Assembly: GCA_002726085.1 (NCBI GenBank)
Contig: PBRZ01000030.1
Location: 25,500 to 58,071, forward strand
Length of the DNA stretch: 32,572 bases
Origin: Acidobacteriota bacterium
GTDB lineage: Bacteria > Acidobacteriota > Vicinamibacteria > Vicinamibacterales > UBA8438
Direction of reading: 5' to 3'
Below the pieces are notes generated by a model. That model was not told the DNA's origin. It did no database searches and worked only from the letters and a program-made list of their open reading frames with translations. Shown piece after piece: positions 32,377-32,572 of the stretch (positions within the stretch are counted from its first letter, which is position 1; each line of letters begins with the position of its first letter). Both the position numbers and the translations under genes were made by a program.

Positions 32377-32572
32377 ATGGCCGATCGTCTTGCAACCCAC
32401 CGCTCGACTGCCGTCGCACTCACCGTGGCGCTGGTGCTGTTTGCGGCTCCACTCCCTGCCCAGGCCTCCGGCGAATACGGTACCCCGCCGAACAGCCGGA
32501 GCGGTTCTGTCAACTTAGCGGAAGCGAGCTGGGTTCTCGGTCGGGTCGGACCTGGGTTACGGGGTCACGAAG
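32377..32572 (+). CDS. Start of a secreted protein gene (3' end outside window)
   Basis: From the ATG at 32377 the frame is open to the end of the window (65 codons). It begins with a Sec signal peptide: MADRLATHRSTAVALT, a hydrophobic VALVLFAAPL core and cleavage after AQA. It continues SGEYGTPPNSRSG. The mature part visible here is too short to name. A GTG at 32369 in another frame gives no signal peptide and stops at 32518, so it is less likely. The gap 32212-32376 holds no recognisable gene. Confidence 0.6.
   Translation, partial: MADRLATHRSTAVALTVALVLFAAPLPAQASGEYGTPPNSRSGSVNLAEASWVLGRVGPGLRGHE

Noticed and set aside
1-32572. CRISPR arrays, tRNA, rRNA or riboswitches
   Set aside because: No regularly spaced repeats, cloverleaf-like or conserved riboswitch sequences were recognised by eye; a covariance-model search could still find a small RNA.

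Overview
The window is high-GC bacterial chromosome. The most telling feature is a cluster of large MacB/FtsX-like permeases with no ATPase partner, each typically preceded by a short PadR regulator. This is the ADOP (acidobacterial duplicated orphan permease) arrangement that is expanded in Acidobacteriota. Together with a secreted PQQ dehydrogenase, many Sec or lipoprotein signals and a secreted haem-c/propeller protein, it suggests an acidobacterium, possibly Vicinamibacteria-like. That assignment is inference from gene content only; no rRNA or marker gene is present.

Layout. 1-2469: the 3' end of a UPF0182 membrane protein gene and a lipoprotein amidohydrolase, then a 300-base gap holding a strong nested inverted repeat. 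2772-6491: a DUF4159 protein (minus), then a secreted companion protein translationally coupled to a PQQ quinoprotein dehydrogenase. 6495-10348, all minus strand: CYTH protein, phospholipase-D-like protein, an SDR overlapping folB, and a methyltransferase. In transcription order these read methyltransferase, folB, SDR, then PLD, CYTH. 10529-12784: a REC / pseudo-REC / CheX-like response regulator and a degenerate M23-like lipoprotein. 12865-14235: a MATE exporter interrupted by one in-frame TGA. 14389-14976: a small outer-membrane beta-barrel protein.

15157-24337 is the PadR/ADOP array: padR1 with broken ADOP1 (two -1 frameshifts and a nonsense codon), ADOP2 with its own promoter and no adjacent regulator, and padR2 with intact ADOP3. 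A C-terminal permease stub lies on the minus strand just after it. folD and ilvE follow. padR3, with a clear promoter and palindromic operator, leads only an N-terminal permease stub.

27042-29830 is a zone of gene debris: the ADOP stub, an intact SnoaL-like gene, an ABC-F gene cut off at the start of its second ATPase domain, then C-terminal fragments of an FAD monooxygenase and an M4 metallopeptidase and a sliver of a DDE integrase. 30011-32194 encodes a secreted protein with a carboxypeptidase-regulatory-like domain, one CxxCH haem site and a propeller-like C-terminal part. A new secreted-protein gene begins at 32377 and runs off the window.

No wholly new system can be demonstrated. The best leads are possible cross-regulation and decay in the PadR/ADOP array, the REC/CheX fusion lacking a key residue, the FolB/FolM-like operon, and the debris zone with its chimeric reading frame.
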